Below, in pieces: positions 18,659-29,244 of a DNA stretch of 64,000 bases. The stretch lies in NCBI GenBank assembly GCA_017308515.1, contig JAFKEN010000005.1, forward strand, positions 186,001 through 250,000, in the 5' to 3' direction. Each line of letters begins with the position of its first letter. Positions within the stretch are counted from its first letter, which is position 1. The DNA is from Actinomycetales bacterium (GTDB taxonomy: Bacteria > Actinomycetota > Actinomycetes > Actinomycetales > Microbacteriaceae). The position numbers and the translations under genes are program-made. The notes beneath the pieces were generated by a model. That model saw nothing but the letters and a program-made list of their open reading frames with translations. It was not told the DNA's origin and did not search any database.

Positions 18659-18668
18659 AGCCTAGGCT
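18659..18668. promoter_or_regulatory. Shared palindromic -10 region AGCCTAGGCT
   Basis: The perfect 10-bp palindrome AGCCTAGGCT places a TAGGCT -10 box on both strands: 6 nt before the ROK GTG start on the minus strand, and 38 nt before the CE7 esterase ATG on the plus strand. The two divergent genes may therefore share one compact promoter core. Confidence 0.5.
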
Positions 18669-18706
18669 CACCGTGCCGCCTCACCGATTCGAAAGGCCCC
18701 GAGACG

Positions 18707-19687
18707 ATGGCCGTCACCTTCACCGACATGCCGCTCGAGCAGATGCGGGACTACCGTCCCGACCTGTCCGCCCCGGACGACCTCGACGACTTCTGGACGG
18801 GCACCCTCGCCGAGGCCCGCGCGGCGGCCGCTCCCGAGCGACGCGAGCGCGTGCCCGCACCGGTGCGGATGCTGCGGCTCGACGACCTCGAGTTCTCGGG
18901 CTTCGGCGGCGATCGCGTGCGCGGGTGGGTGATCCGGCCCGACGACGACGAGGTGCGCCCCGCCATCGTCGAGTACATCGGCTACGGCGGCGGGCGGGGC
19001 CTGCCCGGCGAGAAGCTGAACTGGGCCTCGGCCGGCTACGTGCACGTCGTGATGGACACCCGCGGCCAGGGCAGCGTCTGGGGCGGCGGCGGCGGCACCG
19101 ACGACCCCCACGGCACCGGCGCGTCGGTGCCCGGGTTCATGACGCGCGGCATCCTCGACCCCCGCGAGTACTACTACCGGCGGCTCTACACCGACGCGGC
19201 CCGCCTCGTCGAGGTCGTCGCCGGGTGGGACGACGTGGATGCCGCGCGCATCGCGGTGACCGGCGGCAGCCAGGGCGGCGGCGTCTCGCTCGCGACCGCG
19301 GCGCTCGCGCCGGGCGTCGCCGCGGTGATGCCCGACGTGCCGTTCCTGTGCGACTTCCCGCGCTCGATCACGGTGACCCCGCTCGCCCCCTTCACCGAGA
19401 TCACCCGCTACCTCGCCACCCATCGCGAGGCGGTGAGCGCGGTGCTGCGCACCCTGTCGTACGTCGACGCGGCGGTGCTGGCCCCGCGCGTCACCGCGCC
19501 CGCGCTGTTCTCGGTGGGGCTCATGGACGACGTCGTCATGCCCTCGACCGTCTTCGCCGCCTTCAATCGCCTCGGCTCGCGCGAGAAGGCGATCGAGGTG
19601 TACCCCTTCAACGGGCACGAGGGCGGGCAGCCGCAGCACTGGCATCGCCAGGTCGCGTGGCTCGACGACCGCTTCGGGATGGCCTGA
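18707..19687 (+). CDS. axe1: CE7 acetyl (xylan) esterase
   Basis: 326 aa, an alpha/beta hydrolase of carbohydrate esterase family 7 (acetyl xylan esterase / cephalosporin C deacetylase). The nucleophile Ser is in GGSQGGG, the Asp in VGLMDDVVMPS and the His in FNGHEGG. The RGQGS segment of the oxyanion region is present. There is no signal peptide, so it deacetylates short imported oligosaccharides in the cytoplasm. GAAAGG precedes the ATG by about 10 nt. It is divergent from the ROK regulator of the glycosidase operon and fits the removal of acetyl groups that would block GH42/GH31 action. Confidence 0.92.
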   Translation: MAVTFTDMPLEQMRDYRPDLSAPDDLDDFWTGTLAEARAAAAPERRERVPAPVRMLRLDDLEFSGFGGDRVRGWVIRPDDDEVRPAIVEYIGYGGGRGLPGEKLNWASAGYVHVVMDTRGQGSVWGGGGGTDDPHGTGASVPGFMTRGILDPREYYYRRLYTDAARLVEVVAGWDDVDAARIAVTGGSQGGGVSLATAALAPGVAAVMPDVPFLCDFPRSITVTPLAPFTEITRYLATHREAVSAVLRTLSYVDAAVLAPRVTAPALFSVGLMDDVVMPSTVFAAFNRLGSREKAIEVYPFNGHEGGQPQHWHRQVAWLDDRFGMA

Positions 19688-19693
19688 GGGCCG

Positions 19694-20866
19694 TCAGCCC
19701 GCCAACACCCCGGCCGGGTCGGCCAGCAGCGCGGCGAAGGCCAGCTCGGCCGCGCCGACGAGCAGCCGGTCGGCGCCCAGGGCCGCGGGGACGACCTCGA
19801 CCCCCTCGGCCACCGGCCCGATCGCGGCATCGGCCAGCCGCGCGACGACGTCGTCGGGGCCCGAGGCGTGCACCGCGGCGAGGAACCCGCCCAGCACGAC
19901 GACGCGCGGATTGAGCGCGGTGCAGATCGCGCCGAGTGAGGCGCCGAGCACTCGACGCTGGCGCCCGAGCTCGACTCCGACGGCGGGATCGGTCGACGCG
20001 GCGAGCGCCTCGGCGAGCTCCGTCTCGTCGGCGGAGTGCAGGCCGAGGATCTCGAGCAGGCGCGATCGACGCACCTCGTCCTCGAGCATCCCCCGCTCGC
20101 TCAGGCGGTCGCGCGGGTCGTCGAGGCCCGCCGCGCGCACGTGCCCGAACTCGCCGGCGTACCCGGCCCAGCCGGTGAGCGGGCGGCCGCCGGCGACGAC
20201 GCCTCCACCGATGCCGGAGGCGCCGCCGTTGAGGTAGACCAGATCGTCGACCCCGCGGGCGGCGCCGAAGCGGCGCTCGACCACGGCGCCGAGGGTCGCG
20301 TCGTTCGCGGCGACCGCCCGGATGCCGGTCGCGCGTTCCAGCAGGGTCGCGAAGGGCACATCGTTCCAGCCCAGGTGGGGGGCCCAGCGCACGAAGCCGT
20401 CCTCGCGGACGAGGCCCGGCACGGCGGCGCCGAGACCGACGATCCGCGCGTCGCGCAGCGGGCCCGCGCGCAGCTCGGCCACGGCGCGCGCGACGGTGAG
20501 CGCCGCGTCGTCGGGCCGCAGCTCGCCGCGGACCTCCGAGCGGATCCGCGCGTGCACCCGGGCGCCGAGTCCGACCGCGCCGACGGTGACGGCGTCGACC
20601 TCGGGGTTGACCGCGATCGCGACGACGCGGTCGGCGACCCGCACCCGGGGAGAGGGCCGACCGACCGCCTCGGCGACGCCGGGCGATTCGAGCGCAAGCC
20701 CGAGCCGCTCGAGCTCGGCGACGAGCGCGCCGACCGTCGAGCGGTTGAGGCCGGTTCGGCGGGTGAGCTCGGCGCGCGTCGCCTCCCCGTCGTGGTGGAG
20801 CAGCTCCAGCAGGCGGGCGAGGTTCGCGCGCCGGATCCCCTCCACACCGCCGCGCGATTCGGGCAT
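19694..20866 (-). CDS. xylR: ROK-family regulator XylR-like
   Basis: 390 aa. N-terminal winged helix ([20 protein letters not shown], about 28-47) and a ROK domain with [11 protein letters not shown]. The cysteine zinc motif usual in ROK proteins (CxCGxxGC) is absent: after GEFGHV the chain runs [11 protein letters not shown] with no cysteine. The ATG at 20866 has an AGGAGG Shine-Dalgarno. It is divergent from xylA with an inverted repeat between them, the standard arrangement of a xylose repressor. Convergent with the esterase gene, whose stop is 6 nt away. Confidence 0.88.
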   Translation of the reverse strand: MPESRGGVEGIRRANLARLLELLHHDGEATRAELTRRTGLNRSTVGALVAELERLGLALESPGVAEAVGRPSPRVRVADRVVAIAVNPEVDAVTVGAVGLGARVHARIRSEVRGELRPDDAALTVARAVAELRAGPLRDARIVGLGAAVPGLVREDGFVRWAPHLGWNDVPFATLLERATGIRAVAANDATLGAVVERRFGAARGVDDLVYLNGGASGIGGGVVAGGRPLTGWAGYAGEFGHVRAAGLDDPRDRLSERGMLEDEVRRSRLLEILGLHSADETELAEALAASTDPAVGVELGRQRRVLGASLGAICTALNPRVVVLGGFLAAVHASGPDDVVARLADAAIGPVAEGVEVVPAALGADRLLVGAAELAFAALLADPAGVLAG

Positions 20867-20889
20867 GGCCGCCTCCTGCTCGGGCGTGA

Positions 20890-20910
20890 TAAGTTGGCGC
20901 TCGCAACATA
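20890..20910. promoter_or_regulatory. Candidate XylR operator
   Basis: Inverted repeat TAAGTTG-N7-CAACATA (6 of 7 bases paired) in the short divergent region between the ROK regulator and xylA. ROK-type XylR proteins bind this sort of site. Confidence 0.55.
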
Positions 20911-20974
20911 TCGGGTGCCGAGGCTCCACGCGAGCCGACCGGCCGCCACCGACGACGCTGGAAGCGAGATCCCC

Positions 20975-22168
20975 GTGCCCACCCCCACTCCCGCCGACAA
21001 GTTCACCTTCGGTCTCTGGACCATCGGCTACAACGGCACCGACCCCTTCGGCGGGCCCACCCGGAAGCCGCTCGACACCGTGCACGCGGTCGAGAAGCTC
21101 GCCGGGCTCGGCGCCTACGGCCTCACCTTCCACGACGACGACCTCTTCGCCTTCGGCTCGACCGACGCGGAGCGGCAGCACGAGATCGACCGCCTGAAGG
21201 GCGCCCTCGAGGCGACGGGCCTCAAGGTCCCGATGATCACGACCAACCTGTTCAGCCAGCCGGTGTTCAAGGACGGCGGCTTCACGAGCAACGACCGGCA
21301 GGTGCGCCGGTTCGCCCTGCGCAAGGTGCTGCGCAACCTCGACCTCGCCGCCGAGCTGGGTGCGACCACCTTCGTGATGTGGGGCGGGCGCGAAGGCGCC
21401 GAGTACGACGCCGCGAAGGACATCCGCTCCGCCCTCGAGCGCTACCGGGAGGCCGTGAACCTGCTCGGGCAGTACGTCACCGACAAGGGCTACGACATCC
21501 GCTTCGCGATCGAGCCGAAGCCGAACGAGCCGCGCGGCGACATCCTGCTGCCCACCGTCGGGCACGCCCTCGCCTTCATCGACTCGCTCGAGCGTCCCGA
21601 GCTCGTGGGCCTGAACCCCGAGGTCGGGCACGAGCAGATGGCGGGTCTCAACTTCGCCGCCGGCATCGCCCAGGCGCTGTACCACGGCAAGCTCTTCCAC
21701 ATCGACCTCAACGGCCAGCGCGGCATCAAGTACGACCAGGACCTCGTGTTCGGCCACGGCGACCTGCACAACGCCTTCGCCCTCGTGGACCTGCTCGAGA
21801 ACGGCGGACCGAACGGCGGCCCCGCCTACGACGGCCCGCGCCACTTCGACTACAAGCCCAGCCGCACCGAGGACGAGACCGGCGTCTGGGACTCGGCCGC
21901 CGCGAACATGCGCACCTACCTGCTGCTCAAGGAGCGCGCTGCGGCCTTCCGCGCCGACCCCGAGGTGCAGGCCGCGCTCGAGGCCGCGAAGGTGCTCGAG
22001 CTCGCCCAGCCGACCCTCGGCGACGGCGAGAGCTACGACGACCTGCTCGCCGACTCCTCGGCCTGGGAGGACTTCGACACCTCGGCCTACCTCGGCGGCA
22101 AGGGCTTCGGCTTCGTCAAGCTGCAGGACCTCGCGACGCAGCACCTGCTCGGCGCGCGGTCTCGCTGA
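20975..22168 (+). CDS. xylA: Xylose isomerase
   Basis: 397 aa from a GTG at 20975 preceded by GGAAGCGAG. It is an actinobacterial class I xylose isomerase, with the [18 protein letters not shown]-terminus, catalytic His in TFHDDDLF, and metal ligands in [41 protein letters not shown]. It converts D-xylose to D-xylulose in the cytoplasm using two divalent metals. Xylose would come from the GH31 alpha-xylosidase or the ChvE-type importer downstream. Followed by xylB after 132 nt holding a direct repeat. Confidence 0.97.
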   Translation: MPTPTPADKFTFGLWTIGYNGTDPFGGPTRKPLDTVHAVEKLAGLGAYGLTFHDDDLFAFGSTDAERQHEIDRLKGALEATGLKVPMITTNLFSQPVFKDGGFTSNDRQVRRFALRKVLRNLDLAAELGATTFVMWGGREGAEYDAAKDIRSALERYREAVNLLGQYVTDKGYDIRFAIEPKPNEPRGDILLPTVGHALAFIDSLERPELVGLNPEVGHEQMAGLNFAAGIAQALYHGKLFHIDLNGQRGIKYDQDLVFGHGDLHNAFALVDLLENGGPNGGPAYDGPRHFDYKPSRTEDETGVWDSAAANMRTYLLLKERAAAFRADPEVQAALEAAKVLELAQPTLGDGESYDDLLADSSAWEDFDTSAYLGGKGFGFVKLQDLATQHLLGARSR

Positions 22169-22207
22169 AGCGGACGACGCCGACGCGTCGTCCGCGCGGA
22201 CCGCGCG

Positions 22208-22313
22208 GCGTGAGCCGAACCCGGAACGGACCGAACGATGGCGCCGAACAACCCAGCCGCCGCCGGCCTCGCCGCGTGAGCACAACCCGGAACGGACCGA
22301 ATGATGGCGCCGA
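22208..22313 (+). repeat. 40-bp direct repeat between xylA and xylB
   Basis: Copies at 22208-22247 and 22274-22313, offset 66 nt, differ at three positions and share the core AACCCGGAACGGACCGAA. The second copy contains the xylB start codon. In the first copy the equivalent ATG (22238) opens a 13-residue frame ending in TGA at 22277-22279. No function is known. Confidence 0.75.
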
Positions 22314-23731
22314 GTAGCCCCCGTCTGGTCGCGGGAGTCGACAGCAGCACGCAGAGCTGCAAGGTCGTCGTGCGCGACCTCGCGAGCGGCGCGACCGTGC
22401 GCACGGGCCGTGCGGCGCACCCCGAGGGCACCGAGGTCGACCCCGCCGCGTGGTGGGAGGCGCTCCGCGCCGCGCTCGCCGACGCGGGCGGTCTCGACGA
22501 CGTGGGCGCGCTCGCGGTCGCGGGCCAGCAGCACGGCATGGTGGTGCTCGACGACGAGGGGCGCGTGATCCGCCCCGCGCTGCTGTGGAACGACACCCGC
22601 TCCGCCGAGGCCGCCGCCGAGCTGGTCGCCGAGTTCGGCGCCGGGGCGCTGGCCGAGCGCACCGGCAGCGTGCCCGTCGCGAGCTTCACCGCGACGAAGC
22701 TGCGCTGGCTGCGGGATGCGGAGCCGGGCAACGCGGCCCGCGTCGCCGCGGTCGCCCTCCCCCACGACTGGCTCACCTGGCGTCTGCGCGGTTACGGGCC
22801 GCGGGGCGAGAGCCCGCTCGGCCCCGTGCTCGAGGAACTCGTGACGGACCGCTCCGATGCGAGCGGCACCTCGTACTGGAGCCCCGCGACCGGGGCGTAC
22901 GACCGCGAGCTGCTCGTCGCGTCGCTCGGCCACGACGCCGTCCTGCCCCGCGTCCTCGGCCCCGCCGAGCGCGCCGGCGTCGTGCACCCCGAGTTCACCG
23001 GCGGAGCCCAGGTCGCCCTCGGGCCCGGCGCGGGCGACAACGCGGGCGCCGCGCTCGGCCTGGGGGCCCGTGCGGGCGACGTCGTCGTCTCGATCGGCAC
23101 GAGCGGCACCGTGTTCGCCGTCACCGAGCGCCCCGTCGCCGACGCCACCGGCGCGGTCGCCGGGTTCGCGGATGCGAGCGGCGCCTACCTGCCGCTCGTC
23201 GCGACGCTCAATGCGGCCCGCATCCTCGACGCCACCGCGCGGCTGCTGGGCGTCGATCACGACGAGCTCGGGCGTCTCGCCCTCGCCGCCGAGCCCGGCG
23301 CCGCCGGCCTCGTGCTGCAGCCCTACTTCGAGGGCGAGCGCACCCCGAACCGCCCCGACGCGACGGCGACGCTGTTCGGCATGACCCTCGCCTCGACCAC
23401 CCGGGAGAACCTCGCGCGTGCCGCCGTGGAGGGGCTGCTGTGCGGTCTCGCCGACGGGCTCGACGCGGTGACCCGTCTCGGAGTCGACGCGCGGCGGATC
23501 GTGCTGATCGGGGGCGCGGCGCAGAACCCGGCGGTCGCCGCGATCGCGGCGCAGGTGTTCGCGGTGCCGGTGTCGGTACCCGATCCGGGCGAGTACGTCG
23601 CGGCGGGCGCCGCCGTGCAGGCCGGCTGGGTGCTGACGGGGGCGCGGCCCGAGTGGCCGGTCGCGACGCTCGCGGAGCCGGCGCCCGACACCCGGCCGGT
23701 GATCCGCGCGCAGTACGCCGCCCGCGCCTGA
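22301..23731 (+). CDS. xylB: Xylulokinase
   Basis: 476 aa of the FGGY kinase family: ATP/phosphate motif [15 protein letters not shown] at the N-terminus, [19 protein letters not shown], and the C-terminal GTSGTVFAV and IGGAAQNP motifs. It phosphorylates D-xylulose to D-xylulose 5-phosphate, delivering it to the pentose phosphate pathway. Two ATG codons at 22301 and 22304 are in frame. Neither has a clear Shine-Dalgarno, and the start lies inside the second copy of a direct repeat. Presumably co-transcribed with xylA. Confidence 0.95.
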   Translation: MMAPSSPRLVAGVDSSTQSCKVVVRDLASGATVRTGRAAHPEGTEVDPAAWWEALRAALADAGGLDDVGALAVAGQQHGMVVLDDEGRVIRPALLWNDTRSAEAAAELVAEFGAGALAERTGSVPVASFTATKLRWLRDAEPGNAARVAAVALPHDWLTWRLRGYGPRGESPLGPVLEELVTDRSDASGTSYWSPATGAYDRELLVASLGHDAVLPRVLGPAERAGVVHPEFTGGAQVALGPGAGDNAGAALGLGARAGDVVVSIGTSGTVFAVTERPVADATGAVAGFADASGAYLPLVATLNAARILDATARLLGVDHDELGRLALAAEPGAAGLVLQPYFEGERTPNRPDATATLFGMTLASTTRENLARAAVEGLLCGLADGLDAVTRLGVDARRIVLIGGAAQNPAVAAIAAQVFAVPVSVPDPGEYVAAGAAVQAGWVLTGARPEWPVATLAEPAPDTRPVIRAQYAARA

Positions 23732-23818
23732 CGGCCGGGCCCTGAGCGCCGCGCATCACGCGCCGGGCCGACGAGCCGATTCCGACGACCGGGTCTGACG
23801 CTCCGGCTCGCGGGCGAG

Positions 23819-23824
23819 TACCGT
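23819..23824 (+). promoter_or_regulatory. Leaderless -10 box TACCGT
   Basis: TACCGT 6 nt before the ATG at 23831, which has no Shine-Dalgarno. Confidence 0.5.
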
Positions 23825-23830
23825 TCGGCC

Positions 23831-24484
23831 ATGGATCTCCGCGACGACGCGGACCGGGAGGAGCTCGCGCGGCTGCGCGCGCTCGCCTTCGGGAAGGGTG
23901 GCAGCGACGCCGATGTCGCGGCCTTCCTCCGCGCGGCCGAGCGGCGCCGCAGCGCGGATCGGGCCCCGGGCGATCCCGCGGCCGCGGTCGTCCGCAGCGA
24001 CCCCCCTCCGCGGGTCCGGCGCCCCCGTCTCGTCGCCGGTGTCGCGGTGCTCACGGGCGTGGGCCTGCTCGCCGCAGGCCTCGCGGCCGGGGCGGCGCTC
24101 GGCCGCGATCCGCGCCCGCGGCCCGCGCTCGGCGTCTTCCAGGAGCCCCCTGATCTCGCGGTGCCCGTCTCGCGCTACGCCAGCCGGATCAGCTCGGGCA
24201 CCCCGGAGGGGATCCAGGCCGACCGACGGGTGCGATGGCTCCGCGCGGTGCCGGAGGGCCAACTGTTCGCGGTGCTGGGCACCATCTCCCGCCACGGCGG
24301 CACCGAGACCCGGCTCGCGGTGTGCCTCGTGCTCGAGCGCGACGGCTCAGGCCTCATCAAGTGCAGCCCGATCGACGAGTTCGCCGCCGCGGGCCTGCGG
24401 CTGCGCAGCGGCGAACTCGACGTGAGGTGGGGACCCACCGACGCGGAGGCGACGGTCCTCGACGCCGCCGGCCTCCCCGTCTGA
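23831..24484 (+). CDS. Single-pass membrane protein, unknown function
   Basis: 217 aa, not recognised. A cytoplasmic N-terminal segment of about 65 residues is rich in Arg, Asp and Ala and contains LARLRALAFGKGG. One membrane helix follows (about 68-91, VAGVAVLTGVGLLAAGLAAGA). About 125 residues then lie probably outside the cell, including LFAVLGTISRHGGTETRLAVC and a second cysteine in IKCSPIDEF, perhaps a disulfide. The layout resembles a membrane-anchored sensor or accessory protein, but no partner is adjacent. It converges on the gguB gene with 4 nt between the two stops. Confidence 0.75.
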   Translation: MDLRDDADREELARLRALAFGKGGSDADVAAFLRAAERRRSADRAPGDPAAAVVRSDPPPRVRRPRLVAGVAVLTGVGLLAAGLAAGAALGRDPRPRPALGVFQEPPDLAVPVSRYASRISSGTPEGIQADRRVRWLRAVPEGQLFAVLGTISRHGGTETRLAVCLVLERDGSGLIKCSPIDEFAAAGLRLRSGELDVRWGPTDAEATVLDAAGLPV

Positions 24485-24488
24485 GAGC

Positions 24489-25732
24489 TCAGCGCCCGGA
24501 GCGGCGCTTGTTGAACACGTCGAAGGCGACGGCGAGCAGCAGCACGAAGCCCTTCACGGCCTGCTGCCATTCGATGCCGATGCCGAGGATCGACATGCCG
24601 TTGTTGAGCACGCCGATGATGAGGCCACCGATGATGGCGCCGCCGATCGTGCCGACGCCGCCCTGCACGGCCGCACCGCCGATGAACGCCGCCGAGATCG
24701 CCTCGAGCTCGAAGCCGTCACCGGCCTTCGGGCCGGCGAGGTTGAGCCGCGCCGTGAAGATCAGACCGGCGAGCGCCGCGAGCACGCCCATGTTGACGAA
24801 CAGCCAGAAGTCCACCTGGCGGGTCTTGATGCCCGACAGCTCCGCGGCGTGACGGTTGCCGCCGATCGCGTAGATGTGGCGGCCGAACACCGAGCGGTTC
24901 TGGATGATCCCGTAGATCAGCACGAGCGCCGCGAGGATGATGAGCGTCACCGGGATGCCCTTGAACGACGCGAGCGCGAAGGTGAACAGGCCCACGCCCA
25001 CGACCGCGAACACGAGCTTGGCGACGAACCAGGCGACCGGCTCCACCTCCTGCGCGTACTGCAGGCGGGCGACGCGGGCGCGCCAGGTCTGCACGACGAT
25101 GCCGATGACGGCGACGCCGCCGATCACGAGGGTGAGCGGATCCAGCGGCAGCCCGGTGTCGAACCAGTCGGTCGTGAACCCGTTCCCGATCGCGCGGTAC
25201 TCCTCCGGGAAGGAGCCGATGTTCGCGTTGCCGAGCACGACGAGCGCGAGTCCGCGGAAGATGAGCATGCCCGCGAGGGTGACGATGAACGCGGGGATGC
25301 CGACGAAGGCGATCCAGAACCCCTGCCAGGCCCCGACGATCGCCCCGACCACGAGCGAGAGCAGGATCGCGAGCCACCAGGGCGCCCCGAAGTCGCGGAT
25401 GAAGACGCCGGAAACCGCGCCGATGAACGCCGCGACCGAGCCGACCGACAGGTCGATGTGGCCCGCGACGATCACGAGGACCATGCCGATCGCGAGCACG
25501 AGGATGTACCCGTTCTGCACGATGAGGTTCGAGATGTTCTGCGGGCGCAGCAGGATCGAGTCGCCGCCGCGGATCGTCAGGATGCTGAACAGCGCGATCA
25601 CCGCGACCAGCGCGATGAAGATGCCGTTGCGCCCCAGGTCGGACACGACGTGCGAGAGCGTCGCCGTGAACCGGTTGGCGGGGGGTGCGAGGCCGGCCTC
25701 GGGCTCCTCGGTACGGGTGGTGGGCTCGGACA

Positions 25733-25733
<1 letters not shown>
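24489..25733 (-). CDS. gguB: Monosaccharide ABC permease GguB-like
   Basis: 414 aa with about ten membrane helices of the CUT2 (ribose/xylose/multiple-sugar) permease family. It contains GHIDLSVGSVAAFIGAV and, late in the chain, IGGAAVQGGVGTIGGAIIGGLIIG. The ATG at 25733 overlaps the ATPase stop by ATGA. It forms the membrane channel of the ChvE-GguAB system. Confidence 0.93.
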
Positions 25734-27262
<1,529 letters not shown>

Positions 27263-27336
27263 GAAAGGTCCGTCCTGTTCGCCGTCGTCATCGTCGGGCC
27301 GCGGGAAGTGTACGCCCGCGGCCGGGTCGAGGGGGC

Positions 27337-27364
27337 CCGGGCCCCGCACTCGCGCGGGGCCCGG
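27337..27364 (-). terminator. Intercistronic hairpin after chvE
   Basis: A perfect 11-bp stem CCGGGCCCCGC (27337-27347) / GCGGGGCCCGG (27354-27364) with a 6-nt loop between chvE and gguA. No T run follows. Probably an mRNA stability or partial-termination element that raises binding-protein output. Confidence 0.65.
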
Positions 27365-27406
27365 ACCGGGGTGGATGCGGCGCGGCCGCATCCGGAGCGG
27401 GTCCTC

Positions 27407-28534
27407 TTAGAGGCCGAGCTCCTCGGCCGTCCAGTAGCCGGTGTCGACGAGCGCCGACTGCACGTTGTCCTTCACGACCGGGACGGGCTGCAGCAGGTAC
27501 GACGGCACGACCTTCACGCCGTTGTCGTACGTGGTGGTGTCGTTCACCTCCGGCTCCCCGCCGCCCAGGATCGCCGCGGCCATGCCGGCCGCGACCTTCG
27601 CGAGCTCACGGGTGTCCTTGAAGATGGTCGCGTACTGCTCACCGGAGAGGATCGCCTTGACCGAGTCGACCTCGGCGTCCTGACCCGAGATGATCGGCCA
27701 GCCCTCGCCGACCGAGTAGCCCGCGTCCTGCAGGGCCGAGATGATGCCGCGGCTGATGCCGTCGTACGGCGACAGCACGGCGTTCACCTTGGAGCCGTCC
27801 GAGTAGTTCGCGGTGAGGATGTCCTCCATGCGGCTCTGCGCGGTCTCGCCGTCCCAGCGGAGCGTCGCGACCTGCTCGATGTCGGTCTGGCCCGACTTGA
27901 CGACGAGGGTGCCGTTGTCGATGTAGGGCTGGAGCACGTCCATCGCGCCGTTGAAGAAGAAGAACGCGTTGTTGTCGTCGAGCGACCCCGCGAACAGCTC
28001 GATGTTGAACGGACCGGCGGGAGCCCCGTCGATCGGCGTGCCGTCGAGCTCGGTCAGACCGAGGCCGTTGAGCACCGTCCACGCCTGCTGCTGGCCGACG
28101 AGGAAGTTGTCGAACGTCGCGTAGTAGTCGACGTTCTCCGAGTCGCGGATCAGGCGGTCGTACGCGATCACCGGGATCCCGGCGTCGGCGGCCTCCTGCA
28201 GCACGTTGCTGAGGGTGGTGCCGTCGATCGCCGCGATGATGAGCGCCTCGGCGCCCTTGGTGATCATGTTCTCGACCTGCGAGACCTGGGTGGGGATGTC
28301 GTCCTCGGCGTACTGGAGGTCGACGGAGTAGCCGTCCGCCTCGAGGGTCGCCTTGAGGGCGTCGCCGTCGGCGATCCAGCGCTCCGACGACTTCGTCGGC
28401 ATCGCGACGCCGATGAGACCGCCGTCGCCGCTGCCGCCGCCGTTGTCGTCGCCGCCGCCGGTGGAGCAGGCCGCCATGCCGAGCGTCAGCGCTCCGGCCG
28501 CGACGACCGCGAGAAGAGTCCTGGCCTTCTTCAC
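27407..28534 (-). CDS. chvE: ChvE-type monosaccharide-binding lipoprotein
   Basis: 375 aa. Lipobox AAC (Cys23), then a Ser/Gly/Asp linker and a type I periplasmic-binding fold. The segments [67 protein letters not shown] and [20 protein letters not shown] match the ChvE multiple-monosaccharide-binding family closely. It binds aldoses such as xylose, arabinose, galactose or glucose. First gene of the chvE-gguA-gguB transporter, under the 29.1-kb promoter with LacI-type operators. Confidence 0.94.
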   Translation of the reverse strand: MKKARTLLAVVAAGALTLGMAACSTGGGDDNGGGSGDGGLIGVAMPTKSSERWIADGDALKATLEADGYSVDLQYAEDDIPTQVSQVENMITKGAEALIIAAIDGTTLSNVLQEAADAGIPVIAYDRLIRDSENVDYYATFDNFLVGQQQAWTVLNGLGLTELDGTPIDGAPAGPFNIELFAGSLDDNNAFFFFNGAMDVLQPYIDNGTLVVKSGQTDIEQVATLRWDGETAQSRMEDILTANYSDGSKVNAVLSPYDGISRGIISALQDAGYSVGEGWPIISGQDAEVDSVKAILSGEQYATIFKDTRELAKVAAGMAAAILGGGEPEVNDTTTYDNGVKVVPSYLLQPVPVVKDNVQSALVDTGYWTAEELGL

Positions 28535-28564
28535 TGTGTGTCCTTTCGATGAGGGTGGTGCATT

Positions 28565-28590
28565 CCCCGGCGTCAGCGACGACTCCGGGG
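28565..28590 (-). terminator. Intercistronic hairpin upstream of chvE
   Basis: CCCCGG (28565-28570) pairs with CCGGGG (28585-28590) around a 14-nt loop in the 65-nt gap between the aldolase-like gene and chvE. A weak partial terminator or processing element. Confidence 0.3.
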
Positions 28591-28599
28591 CTCCGCGGG

Positions 28600-28974
28600 T
28601 CAGTCGGCCCGGGAAGTCGTGGGGGCGCCGAGCGCCGTCCGGGCGTCCGGACCGGTGCGGTAGACGGGGGCGGCGTCGGATCCGGTGCGCGCGATCGCGG
28701 CGACGTCAGGGTGCGCGGCGTACAGCGCCGCGTGCGCGTGTGCCGCGCTCGTCCAGGCGCCCGCGCCCGGGGTGTCGGGGACGGGATCCCCCGCGGCGTC
28801 GCACAGCACCAGGTCGCCGGGCGCGAGGGTGCGACCCGCGAGCGCGAGCAGGAAGAGCTCCGAGCCGGCGACGCGCTCGCTCAGCTCGGCGACCTCGCCG
28901 GCGGCGAGCCGCTCGGCCAGGTCGTCGCGCAGGCGCGCGATCGCGACCTGGATCTCGGGGCGGACGGCGCTCAC
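28600..28974 (-). CDS. Short class II aldolase-like protein
   Basis: 124 aa from a GTG at 28974. The segment [31 protein letters not shown] resembles the SSE...H...Y..RPDV.A..HTHS block of class II aldolases / ribulose-5-phosphate 4-epimerases. Here HTH is replaced by ART, and the chain stops before the second metal-binding half. Zinc catalysis is therefore unlikely; it may be a regulatory relic or a gene in decay. It is the first gene of the chvE transporter operon. A 9-residue open frame (ATG at 29000, stop 28971-28973) overlaps its start by GTGA. Function unknown. Confidence 0.6.
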   Translation of the reverse strand: MSAVRPEIQVAIARLRDDLAERLAAGEVAELSERVAGSELFLLALAGRTLAPGDLVLCDAAGDPVPDTPGAGAWTSAAHAHAALYAAHPDVAAIARTGSDAAPVYRTGPDARTALGAPTTSRAD

Positions 28975-29000
28975 GCGATCCGTCCGGTGGGGGTGCTCAT
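28971..29000 (-). CDS. Possible 9-residue leader peptide
   Basis: ATG at 29000 opens MSTPTGRIA and stops at 28971-28973, the stop overlapping the GTG of the aldolase-like gene (GTGA). A weak GGAG lies about 9 nt upstream. It could couple translation, or mark the true start of the following gene followed by a frameshift. Confidence 0.25.
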   Translation of the reverse strand: MSTPTGRIA

Positions 29001-29065
29001 GGGGCTCGACTCCGTCGTCTGGTCCGTGGGCGGGAGAGGATCCGCGCCCATGCGGGTCCCGATCG

Positions 29066-29079
29066 TGTGACCGTTCACA
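29066..29079. promoter_or_regulatory. LacI-type operator TGTGACCGTTCACA
   Basis: Near-perfect palindrome, 13 of 14 bases fitting TGTGAACGTTCACA, with central CG. It lies just downstream of the predicted transcription start of the aldolase-like/chvE/gguAB operon. The same consensus recurs at 30277-30290 in front of the LacI gene, and half-sites GGTCACA occur at 29107, 29131 and 29152. Confidence 0.7.
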
Positions 29080-29090
29080 CCGCCGGGAAC

Positions 29091-29121
29091 ACTGTAGTGG
29101 CGAAACGGTCACATGTGTCAA
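29091..29121 (-). promoter_or_regulatory. Promoter of the chvE operon
   Basis: -35 TTGACA (29116-29121), a 19-nt spacer and -10 TACAGT (29091-29096). A TGTGACCG operator half-site lies inside the spacer and a full operator just downstream, so a bound LacI protein would block the polymerase. Confidence 0.6.
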
Positions 29122-29244
29122 CCGGCGAGCGGTCACAGATCATCACGATCCGGTCACACGCCGACATCAACCTCGGAGTTGTTCGGGGGGTCGCGCTCGG
29201 CGACCGCGAGGGCTCCCGCGGGGCGGCCCGAGGGAGGGTCGCGC

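Noticed and set aside
22238-22279. 13-residue frame in the first repeat copy as a real leader peptide
   Set aside because: It has no Shine-Dalgarno and no codon bias or regulatory pattern; it is recorded only as part of the repeat.
20866-23260. Extension of the second ROK gene far upstream on the minus strand
   Set aside because: The extended frame runs antisense through xylA and xylB; the ATG at 20866 has an AGGAGG and begins the helix-turn-helix region correctly.
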